Source of the DNA: Rhizobium sp. NRK18
GTDB lineage: Bacteria; Pseudomonadota; Alphaproteobacteria; Rhizobiales; Rhizobiaceae
Assembly (NCBI RefSeq): GCF_024385575.1
Contig: NZ_JANFMV010000001.1
Location: forward strand, 2,385,681 to 2,449,680
Direction of reading: 5' to 3'
Length of the DNA stretch: 64,000 nucleotides
Under the pieces are notes generated by a model. That model saw only the letters and a list, made by a program, of their open reading frames with translations, ran no database searches and was not told the origin of the DNA. Of this stretch, positions 18,374-38,954 are shown piece after piece (positions within the stretch are counted from its first letter, which is position 1; every line of letters starts with the position of its first letter). The translations under genes were made by a program, and so were the position numbers.

Positions 18374-18443
18374 CTTTGCGCCAAGTCAGTGCTTCATACA
18401 GAATTCTGCGCCAGACGCAAGGGCCTGGCGAAAATTCCGATGA

Positions 18444-18680
18444 TTAAGCCTGGGCGGAAACCACCGTCCAGCGCTTGTCCTTGGAGATCGGTGCGCATTC
18501 CTCGATGGAAACAACATCACCAACCTTGTACTGGTTGCTCTCGTCGTGTGCCTTGTACTTCTTGGAACGACGAACGGTCTTCTGAAGCAGCGGGTGAGCG
18601 AATCGACGCTCAACGCGGACAACTACCGTTTTGTCATTCTTGTCACTGACGACAGTACCCTGCAGAATACGTTTCGGCAT
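18444..18680 (-). CDS. rpsQ: 30S ribosomal protein S17
   Basis: S17 is a primary 16S rRNA binder. The 78 residues start [20 protein letters not shown] and contain [19 protein letters not shown], the family signature. It follows rpmC by 14 nt and marks the end of a tight block, because a terminator-like hairpin lies downstream. Confidence 0.99.
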   Translation of the reverse strand: MPKRILQGTVVSDKNDKTVVVRVERRFAHPLLQKTVRRSKKYKAHDESNQYKVGDVVSIEECAPISKDKRWTVVSAQA

Positions 18681-18694
18681 GGTTATTCGGTCCT

Positions 18695-18895
18695 TCAGGC
18701 CTTGGCTTCAGTCGCCTTTTGGGCGGCTATGGTTTTAATGCGTGCAATATCCCGGCGGACTTCCTGGATGCGCGAAGACTTTTCGAGCTGGCCGGTCGCC
18801 TTCTGGAAGCGCAGATTGAACTGCTCCTTCTTCAGCTTGGCAAGCTCATCTTTCAGCTGATCGGCGCTCAGAGCGCGAACATCATCGGCTTTCAT
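18695..18895 (-). CDS. rpmC: 50S ribosomal protein L29
   Basis: L29 sits at the peptide exit site and contributes to trigger factor and SRP docking. The 66 residues form two helices ([20 protein letters not shown] and the [20 protein letters not shown] region). It lies 12 nt after rplP and 14 nt before rpsQ. Confidence 0.98.
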   Translation of the reverse strand: MKADDVRALSADQLKDELAKLKKEQFNLRFQKATGQLEKSSRIQEVRRDIARIKTIAAQKATEAKA

Positions 18896-18907
18896 GGCTT
18901 TCGTTCC

Positions 18908-19321
18908 TTACTCTGCGATGCGCTGGATGAAGCGCGTCTTGACCGAAAGCTTGGCAGCGCCGAGACGCAGCGCCTCGCGGGCGATCTCTTCGCTGACACC
19001 ATCGATCTCGAACATGATACGGCCGGGCTTGACCTTGGCTGCCCAGTATTCGACAGAGCCCTTACCCTTACCCATGCGGACTTCGGTAGGCTTCTTCGTA
19101 ACCGGAACATCGGGGAACACCCGGATCCACACACGGCCTGCACGCTTCATGTGACGCGTGATCGCGCGGCGGGCCGCTTCGATCTCGCGTGCGTTGACGC
19201 GGTTGGGCTCCTGGGACTTCAGGCCGAACTCGCCGAAAGCCAGATCACTGCCGCCCTTGGCAACGCCATGGATGCGGCCCTTGAACTGCTTACGGTATTT
19301 CGTACGCTTTGGCTGCAACAT
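18908..19321 (-). CDS. rplP: 50S ribosomal protein L16
   Basis: L16 contacts the A-site tRNA near the peptidyl transferase centre. The 137 residues begin [19 protein letters not shown] and contain the signature [20 protein letters not shown] and [12 protein letters not shown]. The gene lies 38 nt after rpsC. Confidence 0.99.
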   Translation of the reverse strand: MLQPKRTKYRKQFKGRIHGVAKGGSDLAFGEFGLKSQEPNRVNAREIEAARRAITRHMKRAGRVWIRVFPDVPVTKKPTEVRMGKGKGSVEYWAAKVKPGRIMFEIDGVSEEIAREALRLGAAKLSVKTRFIQRIAE

Positions 19322-19359
19322 TTTCTATTCTCCAAATCTCTACCACGCGCAACGCGGAA

Positions 19360-20073
19360 TTAAGCGTTTTCGCGGCGGCGATTGCCGGCGTTGCCGCCCT
19401 GGTTATCACCTTCAAGCGCACGGCGCTCGGAAGCCATCGGATCGTGCTCAAGGATTTCGCCCTTGAAGATCCAGACCTTGATGCCGCAGATACCGTAGGC
19501 GGTTTCAGCTTCGGCCGTGCCGTAGTCGATGTCGGCGCGCAGCGTATGAAGCGGAACGCGACCTTCACGATACCATTCGGTACGGGCGATTTCCGCGCCG
19601 CCGAGACGGCCGGCGCAGGTGATCTTGATGCCTTCGGCGCCAAGACGCATCGCAGACTGAACGGCACGCTTCATGGCGCGACGGAATGCTACGCGGCGCT
19701 CGAGCTGCTGAGCGATCGACTGTGCGACGAGCGTGGCATCGGTTTCCGGCTTGCGCACTTCAACGATGTTGAGGTGCGTTTCGGAGCTGGTCATCTCGGA
19801 GATCTTCTTGCGAAGCTTCTCGATGTCCGCGCCCTTCTTGCCGATGATCAGACCCGGGCGAGCCGAGTGGATCGTGACGCGGCACTTCTTGTGCGGACGC
19901 TCGATGACGACCTTGGCGATACCGGCCTGCTTGAGTTCCTTCATCAGGTAGGCGCGGATCTTCAGGTCTTCGTGCAGCAGCTGGCCGTATTCGGCATTGT
20001 CTGCATACCAGCGGCTATCCCAGGTGCGGTTGATGCCGAGGCGGAAGCCGATCGGATTGATTTTCTGACCCAT
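19360..20073 (-). CDS. rpsC: 30S ribosomal protein S3
   Basis: S3 guards the mRNA entry tunnel and has helicase activity with S4 and S5. The 237 residues include the KH domain with the GxxG loop ([16 protein letters not shown]) and the C-terminal domain with [21 protein letters not shown]. Its ATG overlaps the rplV stop by one base (TAATG), an efficient reinitiation arrangement. Confidence 0.99.
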   Translation of the reverse strand: MGQKINPIGFRLGINRTWDSRWYADNAEYGQLLHEDLKIRAYLMKELKQAGIAKVVIERPHKKCRVTIHSARPGLIIGKKGADIEKLRKKISEMTSSETHLNIVEVRKPETDATLVAQSIAQQLERRVAFRRAMKRAVQSAMRLGAEGIKITCAGRLGGAEIARTEWYREGRVPLHTLRADIDYGTAEAETAYGICGIKVWIFKGEILEHDPMASERRALEGDNQGGNAGNRRRENA

Positions 20074-20462
20074 TATGCGGCCTCCCCTTTTTCTTCGACT
20101 TCACGAACAACGATCGTCAAGTGCGAGAACGGCTTTTCAACACGCGATGCACGGCCACGGCCACGGGCGTGGAAGCGCTTCATGGTGATCGACTTGCCGA
20201 CATAGGCTTCGGCGACGATCAGAGCGTCCACGTCGAGATCGTGGTTGTTTTCGGCGTTGGCGATAGCAGACTCAAGAGTCTTCTTCACCGTGCCTGCGAT
20301 CCGCTTGCGGGAGAACTCGAGTTCTGCCAGCGCGCGGTCGACCTTCTTGCCGCGGATCAGCGCGGCAACCAGGTTCAGCTTCTGGGGGCTGACGCGGATC
20401 GTGCGCGCAACTGCCTGCGCTTCATTGTCCTTCAGCCGGCGTTCGGCTTTTGCCTTGCCCAT
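20073..20462 (-). CDS. rplV: 50S ribosomal protein L22
   Basis: L22 lines the nascent-peptide tunnel with a long beta hairpin. The 129 residues start [20 protein letters not shown], and the C-terminal [20 protein letters not shown] loop is the signature. An open frame extends 61 codons upstream through rpsS and is ignored. It starts 2 nt after rpsS. Confidence 0.98.
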   Translation of the reverse strand: MGKAKAERRLKDNEAQAVARTIRVSPQKLNLVAALIRGKKVDRALAELEFSRKRIAGTVKKTLESAIANAENNHDLDVDALIVAEAYVGKSITMKRFHARGRGRASRVEKPFSHLTIVVREVEEKGEAA

Positions 20463-20464
20463 CG

Positions 20465-20743
20465 TTACTTCCTCTTCGCCTTCTTGTCGGCACCGTGACC
20501 GTAGTAGGTACGGGTCGGAGAGAATTCGCCGAACTTGTGTCCAACCATTTCTTCCGAGACGGAAACCGGAACATGCTTGCTGCCGTTGTAGACGCCGAAG
20601 GTCAATCCGACGAACTGCGGCAGGATCGTGGAGCGACGGCTCCACGTCTTGATTACTTCGTGACGACCGCCATCGCGGACCTTCTCAGCCTTCTTGAGAA
20701 GATAGCCGTCAACGAACGGACCTTTCCATACTGAACGAGCCAT
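20465..20743 (-). CDS. rpsS: 30S ribosomal protein S19
   Basis: S19 pairs with S13 in the head of the small subunit. The 92 residues begin [20 protein letters not shown] and include the conserved [23 protein letters not shown] block. It lies 15 nt after rplB and 2 nt before rplV. Confidence 0.99.
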   Translation of the reverse strand: MARSVWKGPFVDGYLLKKAEKVRDGGRHEVIKTWSRRSTILPQFVGLTFGVYNGSKHVPVSVSEEMVGHKFGEFSPTRTYYGHGADKKAKRK

Positions 20744-20758
20744 ATCAGACTACCTCTC

Positions 20759-21595
20759 TTACTTCTTCTTCTGGTGGCGCGAGCGCATGATGAACTTGTC
20801 GGTCGACTTGTTCGAACGCGTGCGCTTGCCCTTGGTCGGCTTGCCCCACGGGGAAACCGGGTGACGACCACCGGAAGTACGGCCTTCACCACCACCGTGC
20901 GGGTGGTCGACCGGGTTCATGACGACGCCGCGAACGTGCGGACGCTTGCCGCGCCAACGCGTACGACCGGCCTTGCCGTCGTTGATGTTGCCGTGATCGG
21001 GGTTCGATACAGCGCCGATCGTTGCAAGGCAAGAGCCGGGAACGAGACGCTGCTCGCCCGAGTTCAGGCGAAGGATCGCCATGCCCTGGTCACGACCAAC
21101 CAGCTGGACGTAGGTGCCGGCCGAACGGGCGATCTGACCGCCCTTGCCCGGCTTCATTTCGACGTTGTGAACGATCGAGCCAACCGGGATCGACTGAAGC
21201 GGCATGGTGTTGCCGGGCTTCACGTCGGCGCCCTTCTCCGAAGAGATGACCTTGTCGCCAGCAGCCAGACGCTGCGGGGCCAGGATGTAGGCCTGCTCGC
21301 CGTCGGCGTAGGAGACCAGAGCGATGAACGCCGTGCGGTTCGGGTCGTATTCCAGACGCTCGACCGTGCCTTCGACGTCAAACTTGCGACGCTTGAAGTC
21401 GACGATACGGTAGGTGCGCTTGTGACCGCCGCCCTTGTAGCGGGCAGTGACGCGACCGGCGTTGTTGCGGCCGCCCTTGGAGGTCAGACCTTCCGTCAGC
21501 GTCTTGACCGGCTTGCCCTTGTACAGGCCCGAACGGTCGACGATGACCAGCTGGCGCTGGCTCGGGGTTATCGGGTTGAAGCTTTTCAATGCCAT
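20759..21595 (-). CDS. rplB: 50S ribosomal protein L2
   Basis: L2 is needed for subunit association and peptidyl transferase activity. The 278 residues begin [20 protein letters not shown] and contain the key histidine region [24 protein letters not shown] (quoted as region), with a basic C-terminus. It lies between rplW (11 nt) and rpsS (15 nt). Confidence 0.99.
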   Translation of the reverse strand: MALKSFNPITPSQRQLVIVDRSGLYKGKPVKTLTEGLTSKGGRNNAGRVTARYKGGGHKRTYRIVDFKRRKFDVEGTVERLEYDPNRTAFIALVSYADGEQAYILAPQRLAAGDKVISSEKGADVKPGNTMPLQSIPVGSIVHNVEMKPGKGGQIARSAGTYVQLVGRDQGMAILRLNSGEQRLVPGSCLATIGAVSNPDHGNINDGKAGRTRWRGKRPHVRGVVMNPVDHPHGGGEGRTSGGRHPVSPWGKPTKGKRTRSNKSTDKFIMRSRHQKKK

Positions 21596-21606
21596 TGTCT
21601 TTTACC

Positions 21607-21900
21607 TCACAGGCCGGTGGAGACGTCGATCGACTGGCCGTCAACGAGCGTGACGACTGCCTTCTTGACGTCCGACTGCTTGCCGGAGAAGCCGCGGAAA
21701 CGCTTGGTCTTGCCCTTGCGGACGAGCGTGTTCACAGCCTTGACCTTCACGCCAAAGAGCGCTTCGACAGCTGCCTTGATTTCAGGCTTGCTGGCGTCCT
21801 TGGCGACGTTGAATACGACCTGGTTGTTATCAGATACCAGGGTCGACTTTTCCGTGATGACCGGCGTGCGGATCACATCGTAGTGACGAAGATCAGTCAT
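21607..21900 (-). CDS. rplW: 50S ribosomal protein L23
   Basis: L23 forms the main docking site for trigger factor and SRP at the tunnel exit. The 97 residues begin [20 protein letters not shown] and have the conserved basic loop [15 protein letters not shown]. Its ATG overlaps the rplD stop by 4 nt. Confidence 0.99.
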   Translation of the reverse strand: MTDLRHYDVIRTPVITEKSTLVSDNNQVVFNVAKDASKPEIKAAVEALFGVKVKAVNTLVRKGKTKRFRGFSGKQSDVKKAVVTLVDGQSIDVSTGL

Positions 21901-22517
21901 TTGAACCGCTCCTCCAGAGCTTCGACAGCGGCCTTGGAGAGCACGAGCTTGCCACGGCGCAGGATGTCGTAAACGTTGATGCCCTGAACCGGCAGAACAT
22001 CGATGTTCGGGATGTTCTGGGCTGCGAGCTTGAAGTTGTTGTCGAGCTCGGCGCCACCGATGATCAGTGCGTTTTCGAGGCCGAGGGATGCCAGAGCGCC
22101 CGACAGGGCCTTCGTCTTGGCTTCCTTGGCGACCAGATCGTCGATGATGATCAGGTCTTCAGCCTGGAGCTTGGCAGACAGCGCATGGCGCAGGCCGAGC
22201 GCGCGGATCTTCTTGGGAAGATCGTGAGCGTGGCTGCGGGTCTGCGGGCCGTGTGCACGACCGCCGCCGCGGAACTGCGGTGCACGTGCGGAATGGTGAC
22301 GAGCGCGGCCCGTACCCTTCTGCTTGTACATCTTCGCACCGGTGCGGGAAACTTCGCCGCGGGTCTTGGTCTGGTGCGTGCCCTGCTGCTTCTTGGCGAG
22401 CTGCCAGCGGATGACGCGTGCAAGAATGTCTTCACGCGGATCGAGGCCGAAAATAGCATCCGACAGGGAGACCTTGCCGGCGTCTTTTCCCTCGAGGGTC
22501 TTGACGTTCAATTCCAT
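21897..22517 (-). CDS. rplD: 50S ribosomal protein L4
   Basis: L4 reaches into the exit tunnel; in E. coli it also represses the S10 operon. The 206 residues begin [20 protein letters not shown], carry the tunnel loop ([25 protein letters not shown], quoted as region) and end VEALEERFK. It starts 13 nt after rplC and overlaps rplW by 4 nt. Confidence 0.99.
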   Translation of the reverse strand: MELNVKTLEGKDAGKVSLSDAIFGLDPREDILARVIRWQLAKKQQGTHQTKTRGEVSRTGAKMYKQKGTGRARHHSARAPQFRGGGRAHGPQTRSHAHDLPKKIRALGLRHALSAKLQAEDLIIIDDLVAKEAKTKALSGALASLGLENALIIGGAELDNNFKLAAQNIPNIDVLPVQGINVYDILRRGKLVLSKAAVEALEERFK

Positions 22518-22530
22518 ATCAATGGCTCCC

Positions 22531-23172
22531 TTACTTCGATGCCGACTTGATGGCGTCGCGCACGATGATCCAGGAACCCTTGGAGCCGGGAACGGCGCCC
22601 TTGACCAGGATCAGACCGCGGTCGGCGTCGGTGGAGACGACTTCCAGGTTCTGGGTGGTGACGCGGGTCTGGCCCATGTGACCAGCCATGCGCTTGCCCT
22701 TCCAGACCTTACCCGGGTCCTGGTTGTTACCCGTCGAACCATGCGAACGGTGCGACACCGACACGCCGTGGGTTGCGCGAAGACCACCAAAGTTGTGGCG
22801 CTTCATCGCACCTGCGAAGCCCTTACCGATCGTAGTGCCGGTGACGTCCACCAGCTGGCCAGCGGCAAAGTGAGCGGCGGTGAGCTCGGTGCCGACGTCG
22901 ATGAGGTTGTCCTCGGAGACGCGGAACTCGACGAGCTTCGCCTTGGGCTCAACGTTCGCAGCAGCAAAGTTGCCGCGCATCGCCTTCGACGTGTTCTTGA
23001 CCTTCGAATGGCCTGCACCGAGCTGAACTGCGGTGTAGCCGTTCTTGTCATTGGTGCGCTGTGCGACAACCTGGCAGCTGTCCATGCGCAATACTGTTAC
23101 CGGGATATGTTCGCCGGCGTCGTTGTAGACCCGGGTCATTCCCACTTTCTGTGCAATCACACCTGAACGCAT
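22531..23172 (-). CDS. rplC: 50S ribosomal protein L3
   Basis: L3 reaches close to the peptidyl transferase centre. The 213 residues start [20 protein letters not shown]; the 18 upstream in-frame residues are not conserved. The loop ([23 protein letters not shown] region) with the methylatable glutamine site is present. It lies 162 nt after rpsJ, a longer gap than usual. Confidence 0.98.
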   Translation of the reverse strand: MRSGVIAQKVGMTRVYNDAGEHIPVTVLRMDSCQVVAQRTNDKNGYTAVQLGAGHSKVKNTSKAMRGNFAAANVEPKAKLVEFRVSEDNLIDVGTELTAAHFAAGQLVDVTGTTIGKGFAGAMKRHNFGGLRATHGVSVSHRSHGSTGNNQDPGKVWKGKRMAGHMGQTRVTTQNLEVVSTDADRGLILVKGAVPGSKGSWIIVRDAIKSASK

Positions 23173-23334
23173 TGGTTCATTCCTCTTGCGAGTAGGGAAA
23201 GGCATTGACGGCCAGTCCCTTGGCACTTTGTTTAAGGATTCCGCTCCGGCTCATCGCCTTCGGGTTTCCCGTTTTAAGAAGCCGTTGGCCGAAGCCACGT
23301 ACCTTCCTTGTAATTTCGGCTCTCGCCGGAATTC

Positions 23335-23643
23335 TTAGAGCTTGATCTCGACGTCGACGCCGGCGGCCAGATCGAGCTTCATCAGCGCGTCAACCGTCTG
23401 CGGGGTCGGGTCGACGATGTCGAGAAGACGCTTGTGGGTGCGCATCTCGAACTGTTCGCGGCTCTTCTTGTCGATGTGCGGCGAACGGTTGACCGTGAAC
23501 TTTTCAATCCGCGTCGGGAGCGGAACCGGACCACGGACGGAGGCGCCGGTGCGCTTGGCAGTCGACACGATTTCGCGCGTGGAGGCATCGAGGATCCGGT
23601 GATCAAACGCCTTCAGGCGGATGCGGATATTCTGGCCGTTCAT
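23335..23643 (-). CDS. rpsJ: 30S ribosomal protein S10 (NusE)
   Basis: S10 is a head protein of the small subunit and, as NusE, links the ribosome to NusG and the antitermination complex. The 102 residues begin [20 protein letters not shown] and contain the [26 protein letters not shown] signature (region). It heads the S10 operon, 116 nt after tuf, with a stem-loop (23666-23682) directly upstream in its leader. Confidence 0.99.
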   Translation of the reverse strand: MNGQNIRIRLKAFDHRILDASTREIVSTAKRTGASVRGPVPLPTRIEKFTVNRSPHIDKKSREQFEMRTHKRLLDIVDPTPQTVDALMKLDLAAGVDVEIKL

Positions 23644-23712
23644 ACGTTTTGTCCTTGTTCAACATGCTCTCAACAAGAGAGCTGTTTTGAATCTTTGTTC
23701 TTATTCAAACAA

Positions 23713-23740
23713 GGACAGGGACCCTTGTGAGCCCCTGCCC
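23713..23740 (-). terminator. Possible attenuator/terminator between tuf and rpsJ
   Basis: On the minus strand GGGCAGGG pairs with CCCTGTCC (one G-U) around a 12-nt loop and is followed by TTGTTTGAATAAG. The U-tract is poor, so partial termination at most is expected. Confidence 0.4.
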
Positions 23741-23759
23741 CGAGACTTTGTCCCGTCGA

Positions 23760-24935
<1,176 letters not shown>

Positions 24936-25004
24936 TTTCGGCTCTCCAATTTGCCCCTCTTACGGGGGAATGTCCTACAATTTGGTTTCCAGTAGTCCGG
25001 CCAA

Positions 25005-27104
25005 TTACTTCTGGCCGGAATACTTCGCCTGGATTTCGGTCGCGACGTTCGACGGAACCGGTGCGTAGTGGTCGAAGACCATCGAGTACTGGGCGCGGCC
25101 CTGAGACATCGAACGCAGGTTGTCGACGTACTTGAACATGTTGGCCAGCGGAACGTTGGCGTTGATGACAACGGCAACACCACGGCTTTCCTGGCCCTGG
25201 ATCTGACCACGGCGGGAGTTCAGGTCGCCGATCACGTCACCGACGTAATCTTCCGGCGTGACAACTTCAACCTTCATCATCGGCTCGAGGAGCTGAGCAC
25301 CGGCCTTCTTGGCTGCTTCACGGAAGCAGGCGCGGGAAGCGATTTCGAATGCCAGGACCGAGGAGTCGACGTCGTGGAAGGCGCCATCGATGAGCGTCGC
25401 CTTGACGCCGAGCATCGGGAAGCCAGCCAGCGGACCGGAAGACAGAACGCTTTCGATACCCTTCTGAACGCCCGGGATGTATTCCTTCGGAACAGCACCA
25501 CCGACGATCTTGGATTCGAAGACGAAATCTTCGCCATCCGGGTTCGGTTCGAAGATGATCTTGACGCGCGCGAACTGGCCGGTACCACCCGACTGCTTCT
25601 TGTGCGTGTAGTCTTCTTCGTGCGTGCGGGTGATGGTTTCGCGGTAGGCAACCTGCGGCGCGCCGACGGATGCTTCAACCTTGAACTCACGACGCATGCG
25701 ATCGACGATGATGTCGAGGTGCAGTTCGCCCATGCCAGCGATGATCGTCTGGCCCGACTCGTGGTCCGTCTTCACGCGGAAGGACGGATCTTCGGCTGCC
25801 AGGCGGTTGAGCGCGAGGCCCATCTTTTCCTGGTCGCCCTTGGTCTTCGGCTCGATGGCGATCTGGATGACCGGCTCGGGGAACTCCATGCGCTCGAGGA
25901 TAACCGGCTTCAGGGGATCGCAGAGCGTGTCACCCGTGGTGGTTTCCTTGAGGCCAGCGAGAGCAACGATGTCGCCTGCATAGGCTTCTTCGATGTCTTC
26001 ACGCGAGTTGGAGTGCATCTGCAGCATGCGGCCGACGCGCTCGCGCTTTTCCTTGACCGTGTTCATGACCGACGAGCCCTTTTCGAGCTTGCCGGAGTAG
26101 ATGCGGGCGAAGGTCAGCGAACCGACGAAGGGGTCGTTCATGATCTTGAACGCGAGCATGGACAGCGGCTCTTCGTCGTCAGCGTGACGCTCGATCTCGG
26201 CTTCGGTCTTGACGTCAACGCCCTTGATCGCCGGAATGTCGAGCGGCGACGGCAGGTAGTCGACGACGGCGTCGAGAAGCGGCTGAACGCCCTTGTTCTT
26301 GAAGGCGGTGCCGCAGAACATCGGGTGGAACTTCACGTCGATCGTGCCACGACGAACGAGAGCGCGGATCTTGTCGTTGTCGGGCATTTCGCCTTCGAGG
26401 TAGGCTTCCATCGCTTCTTCGTCGATCTCGACAACGGTCTCGATCAGCTTTTCGCGATATTCTTCAGCCTTGGCCTTCATGTCTTCCGGGATCTCAACGA
26501 CGTCCCACTGAGCGCCGAGCGATTCGTCGCGCCAGATGAGAGCGTTCATTTCGATCAGGTCGACGACGCCCTTGAAATCGGCCTCAGCGCCGATCGGCAG
26601 CTGCATGACGACAGCAGTCGCGCCGAGACGGGTCTTGATCATCTCGACCGAGCGGTAGAAGTCGGCGCCGGTCTTGTCCATCTTGTTGCAGAAGATCATG
26701 CGCGGAACATGGTACTTCTCAGCCTGACGCCAGACGGTTTCCGTCTGCGGCTCAACGCCGGCGTTGGCGTCGAGCAGTGCGATGGCACCGTCGAGAACGC
26801 GCAGCGAACGCTCGACTTCGATGGTGAAGTCAACGTGGCCGGGGGTGTCGATGATGTTGAAGCGGCGCATCTTGCCGTCACGGCCCTTCCAGAAGGTCGT
26901 GGTGGCAGCGGACGTGATCGTGATGCCACGCTCCTGCTCCTGCTCCATCCAGTCCATGGTGGCAGCGCCGTCATGAACTTCACCGATCTTGTGCGACTTG
27001 CCGGTGTAGTAAAGGATACGCTCGGTCGTGGTCGTCTTGCCGGCGTCAATGTGCGCCATGATACCGAAATTGCGGTAGTCTTCGATTTTATATTCGCGGG
27101 CCAT
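25005..27104 (-). CDS. fusA: Elongation factor G
   Basis: EF-G drives tRNA-mRNA translocation and, with RRF, ribosome recycling. The 699 residues start [21 protein letters not shown]1 is AHIDAGKTT, the switch segment is [13 protein letters not shown]3 DTPGHVDFT and G4 NKMD, followed by the domain III-V blocks ([17 protein letters not shown] is domain IV). It sits 30 nt after rpsG in the str operon. Confidence 0.99.
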   Translation of the reverse strand: MAREYKIEDYRNFGIMAHIDAGKTTTTERILYYTGKSHKIGEVHDGAATMDWMEQEQERGITITSAATTTFWKGRDGKMRRFNIIDTPGHVDFTIEVERSLRVLDGAIALLDANAGVEPQTETVWRQAEKYHVPRMIFCNKMDKTGADFYRSVEMIKTRLGATAVVMQLPIGAEADFKGVVDLIEMNALIWRDESLGAQWDVVEIPEDMKAKAEEYREKLIETVVEIDEEAMEAYLEGEMPDNDKIRALVRRGTIDVKFHPMFCGTAFKNKGVQPLLDAVVDYLPSPLDIPAIKGVDVKTEAEIERHADDEEPLSMLAFKIMNDPFVGSLTFARIYSGKLEKGSSVMNTVKEKRERVGRMLQMHSNSREDIEEAYAGDIVALAGLKETTTGDTLCDPLKPVILERMEFPEPVIQIAIEPKTKGDQEKMGLALNRLAAEDPSFRVKTDHESGQTIIAGMGELHLDIIVDRMRREFKVEASVGAPQVAYRETITRTHEEDYTHKKQSGGTGQFARVKIIFEPNPDGEDFVFESKIVGGAVPKEYIPGVQKGIESVLSSGPLAGFPMLGVKATLIDGAFHDVDSSVLAFEIASRACFREAAKKAGAQLLEPMMKVEVVTPEDYVGDVIGDLNSRRGQIQGQESRGVAVVINANVPLANMFKYVDNLRSMSQGRAQYSMVFDHYAPVPSNVATEIQAKYSGQK

Positions 27105-27134
27105 TTTGGTCTGCCTTTCGAAAATTGCCGCCGA

Positions 27135-27617
<483 letters not shown>

Positions 27618-27684
27618 TCAACAGTTATGACGCTTCATCACGCGGAGAACCTCGCGCAGCGCCTGGAAAACGATAAAGCCCGAA

Positions 27685-28056
27685 TTACTTCGGACGCTTC
27701 GCACCGTACTTCGAACGGCGCTGCTTGCGGTTCTTGACGCCCTGGGTGTCGAGAACGCCGCGGATGATGTGGTAACGCACGCCCGGCAAGTCCTTCACGC
27801 GGCCGCCACGGATCATGACGACGGAGTGTTCCTGCAGGTTGTGACCTTCGCCCGGAATGTAGCCGATGACTTCGAAGCCATTGGTCAGGCGGATCTTGGC
27901 GACCTTACGCAGAGCCGAGTTCGGCTTCTTCGGGGTCGTGGTGTAAACACGGGTGCAAACGCCGCGCTTCTGAGGGTTTTCCTGCAGAGCAGGCACTTTA
28001 TTGCGCTTTACCTGTGCCTGACGCGGCTTGCGGATCAGCTGGTTTACGGTAGGCAT
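27685..28056 (-). CDS. rpsL: 30S ribosomal protein S12
   Basis: S12 monitors codon-anticodon pairing in the decoding centre. The 123 residues start [20 protein letters not shown]. The two lysines where streptomycin-resistance changes occur are wild type ([11 protein letters not shown] and [12 protein letters not shown]), so this copy predicts a drug-sensitive ribosome. It is the first gene of the str operon. Confidence 0.99.
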
Positions 28057-28645
28057 ACAACCATCCCTTACAAAATCTTCTGTCTCATGCCCTTGCGGGC
28101 GGATCTAAGCTGCCGATAACGGCTCAACACGATCGACGTCATAATGCGCAAAATATGGCCCGACCCGCTCGCTTGCGGATGGACCAGAAAAAGCAGAGGA
28201 CGCAAGCTCTCGCGTCATGCGTACAGCATTTCGAAGTCTCAACGTATTTTAGGAACCGTGTTTGAGACGAACTCCAGAGCGTGTCGCGCCGAACAGTCAA
28301 GCCTCACATCGGGACCGATGGCGCGGGTACTACTGCGTAAAGCCCTCTCCGTCAAGACCGGGCGCCAAGAAATTCTTAAAACGCAGGGCCTGGAGCCGCT
28401 TGCGACCATCCCGAAACCGTATTTCGGCGATTTTGATCGCGCGCTTGCCATTTTCCGTTGGGCTAAGGCCCGAACTTGCCCTAAATAAGGCAATGAGCGA
28501 CGGGAGAGTGACCTCCATAGCCCGTTCGAAACCACCAGACAAGAATCGCTTTTGCAGCGATTCCCCTTTTCCCCGCCCGAACGAATCTCCGGCCAGAATC
28601 GACCGTCGGCCGACCTTCCCAAGGGCGAATGCCAAGGAGCAGAGC
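28057..28645. other. 589-nt spacer upstream of rpsL, no gene seen
   Basis: This spacer must hold the str operon promoter (-) and the promoter of the 97-residue gene (+). The best minus-strand candidate is CTTGAC at 28356-28351, a perfect rhizobial -35, with TAGTAC about 17-18 nt on as a poor -10. That would leave a leader of some 260 nt before rpsL. Open frames that cross it on both strands have no ribosome sites and no recognisable motifs. No clear terminator or repeat was found. Confidence 0.4.
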
Positions 28646-28939
28646 ATGATTGCATTTCCGGACAACGACAATGCGCCCGACGAGCCGATCGTCTTCATCA
28701 TCATCGGCAAGGCGTATCGCATCAAGGGCGACGAAGGCATGGAGATCCATATCATGCTGGCCGCACCCGACGACGATACCGCGGTGCGCACCGCTCTCGA
28801 CGCGCTGGCCCAGGAGGGTTTCGCCGAAGCCGACCTCGACCAGATCGGCACCCTCGACGGCATGCCGGACGAAGAGCCGCACGCCTCCGCCTATCAGGGC
28901 GTCCTCGAAGGCGAAGTGGCGATCATCCGCTTCGACTGA
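28646..28939 (+). CDS. Hypothetical acidic 97-residue protein
   Basis: A small, strongly acidic cytoplasmic protein beginning MIAFPDNDNAPDEPIVFIII, with no membrane helix. The pattern of two beta strands, a helix (DDTAVRTALDALAQEGFAEA) and a C-terminal strand (EGEVAIIRFD) suggests a small ferredoxin-like alpha/beta fold. AAGGAGCAGAGC ahead of the ATG is a strong ribosome site, and a terminator follows 60 nt later. It is the only plus-strand gene inside the translation cluster, between rpsL and rpoC. I do not recognise a characterised family. Confidence 0.8.
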   Translation: MIAFPDNDNAPDEPIVFIIIGKAYRIKGDEGMEIHIMLAAPDDDTAVRTALDALAQEGFAEADLDQIGTLDGMPDEEPHASAYQGVLEGEVAIIRFD

Positions 28940-29000
28940 CATCTTATAAAGAGGACTGGCGGCGCCCTGCCCTTCCGGTCCCCCTGCTCTTCCAGAATTG

Positions 29001-29033
29001 AAAAAGCCGCCGGTCGAAACCGGCGGCTTTTTT
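29001..29033. terminator. Bidirectional terminator between the 97-residue gene and rpoC
   Basis: AAAAAGCCGCCGG and CCGGCGGCTTTTTT pair perfectly around TCGAAA, with A and T runs at both ends. It serves the plus-strand gene and the end of the rpoBC operon. Confidence 0.95.
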
Positions 29034-29055
29034 GTTCTCAGGACTGTAGGCCGTC

Positions 29056-33267
<4,212 letters not shown>

Positions 33268-33454
33268 GCCTATCTCCTTCTAGGGCTCTGGGCCCTCTAT
33301 TTGGCGCGGCGGATCCGGCTTTCCCGGGTGCCGGTCCGGCGCCTCGAAACAACGTCACGCCGCATGTGAGTGCGGCGGCCTCCCCTCGCCCGGCGACCAG
33401 CACCGGCAAGGGGGAAGATGTGCGCCGGCGAACCCGCGCACATCCAACGTTTGA

Positions 33455-37597
<4,143 letters not shown>

Positions 37598-37757
37598 CGT
37601 CGCTCCTTCAATCTTTTTGCATCCGGGCCTGCAACGAACGGATCACCGCTGGCCAGGCGGCTCCGTCGACATGGGTCAGTTCAATCTCGTAGCACTCCTG
37701 AACTCCGCATGGCCGGATTGCCATGCCCTTCAGTGCGCTACTATGCTCTTGAAGAGC

Positions 37758-37799
37758 CCATTACCCAAAAGCCGATTTCACCCGGCTTTTGGGTAATGG
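37758..37799 (-). promoter_or_regulatory. 17-bp perfect stem-loop between rplL and rpoB
   Basis: Arms 37758-37774 and 37783-37799 (CCATTACCCAAAAGCCG and its complement) pair without mismatch around an 8-nt loop. There is no U-tract, so it is not a classic terminator. In E. coli the same spacer holds an attenuator and an RNase III site that set the ratio of L7/L12 to RpoBC; a similar role is inferred here. Confidence 0.65.
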
Positions 37800-37856
37800 A
37801 ATTCAATAGCGTAAACGGGAAGCGGCACGAGGCCGCTTCCCGAAGCAATCCGAAGA

Positions 37857-38237
<381 letters not shown>

Positions 38238-38294
38238 TTTAAAGTTCCTTTGTTCGGTTCGAACTGGTTTGTTTGATTACAGCAAAAAACCGCC

Positions 38295-38813
38295 TTAAGC
38301 GGCTTCGTCCTTCGAGGCGTAAGCCGAGAACACGCGGGCGAGCTGAGCTGCCGGTGCCTGTACAACGCCTGCGATACGGGTAGCCGGGGTCTGGATCATG
38401 CCCACCAGCTTCGCACGCAGCTCGTCCAGCGAAGGCAGGGTCGCAAGCGACTTCACACCTTCGGCGTCGAGAGAGGTTGCACCCATGGCGCCACCGAGGA
38501 CGACGAGCTTGTCGTTGCCCTTGGCGAAATCCATGACGACTTTCGGAGCCGTGATCGGGTCAACGCTGTATGCAATCAGCGTCTGTCCGGTGAAGAGATT
38601 GGACATCTCTTCCGACTCGGTACCCTGAAGGGCAATTTTGGCCAGACGGTTTTTCGCGACCTTGACGGTGCCGCCGGCTGCGCGCATCTTCGAACGGAAG
38701 TCGTTCATCTGCGCAACCGTGATACCGGCATAGTGGGCTACGACAACCGAGCCAGAAGCCTTGAAGACTTCGTTCAGTTCCGCAACGAATTCGCGCTTTT
38801 CCGCTTTTTCCAC
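38295..38813 (-). CDS. rplJ: 50S ribosomal protein L10
   Basis: L10 anchors the L12 dimers and, as the L10-L12 complex, represses its own mRNA in many bacteria. The 172 residues start at a GTG (38813; [20 protein letters not shown]) with GGAG 8 nt upstream. The C-terminal helix that binds L12 dimers ([16 protein letters not shown]) is present. Its leader (38814-39146) has a complex fold and probable autoregulatory site. Confidence 0.98.
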   Translation of the reverse strand: MEKAEKREFVAELNEVFKASGSVVVAHYAGITVAQMNDFRSKMRAAGGTVKVAKNRLAKIALQGTESEEMSNLFTGQTLIAYSVDPITAPKVVMDFAKGNDKLVVLGGAMGATSLDAEGVKSLATLPSLDELRAKLVGMIQTPATRIAGVVQAPAAQLARVFSAYASKDEAA

Positions 38814-38823
38814 TGCCTATCTC

Positions 38824-38954
38824 CAGTTGGCAGGCCTCAAATACTCAAGAGCCTGCCGGGTTTGCCTTTGCCTCAAGGGATCCGTTTCAAATGGATCCCG
38901 AGCGACGCTTGAGGATCCTGCCCCCTCGCGCTCCCAACTGTCAGGCTGGCAGGC
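38824..38954 (-). promoter_or_regulatory. rplJ leader with nested stem and alternative pairings (probable L10 autoregulatory site)
   Basis: In the minus-strand RNA, CCTCAAG (38914-38908) pairs with CTTGAGG (38877-38871). This encloses a second stem GGATCC (38898-38893)/GGATCC (38883-38878) with a one-sided bulge of about 8 nt, like the bulged or kinked site bound by L10 in other bacteria. In addition GGCAGGC (38857-38851) can pair with GCCTGCC at 38954-38948 or with the copy at 38835-38829, but not both. CAGTTGG (38940-38934) can pair with CCAACTG (38830-38824), which abuts the GGAG ribosome site. Confidence 0.55.

Noticed and set aside
28144..28488. 114-codon open frame in the spacer upstream of rpsL
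   Set aside because: No ribosome site, Cys/Arg-rich low-quality composition, and no motif. It overlaps the probable str promoter and other-frame alternatives of equal quality.
33358..33377. CGCCGCA/TGCGGCG stem between rpoB and rpoC as a terminator
   Set aside because: Only 7 bp, no U-tract, and rpoB-rpoC are transcribed together in all known cases.
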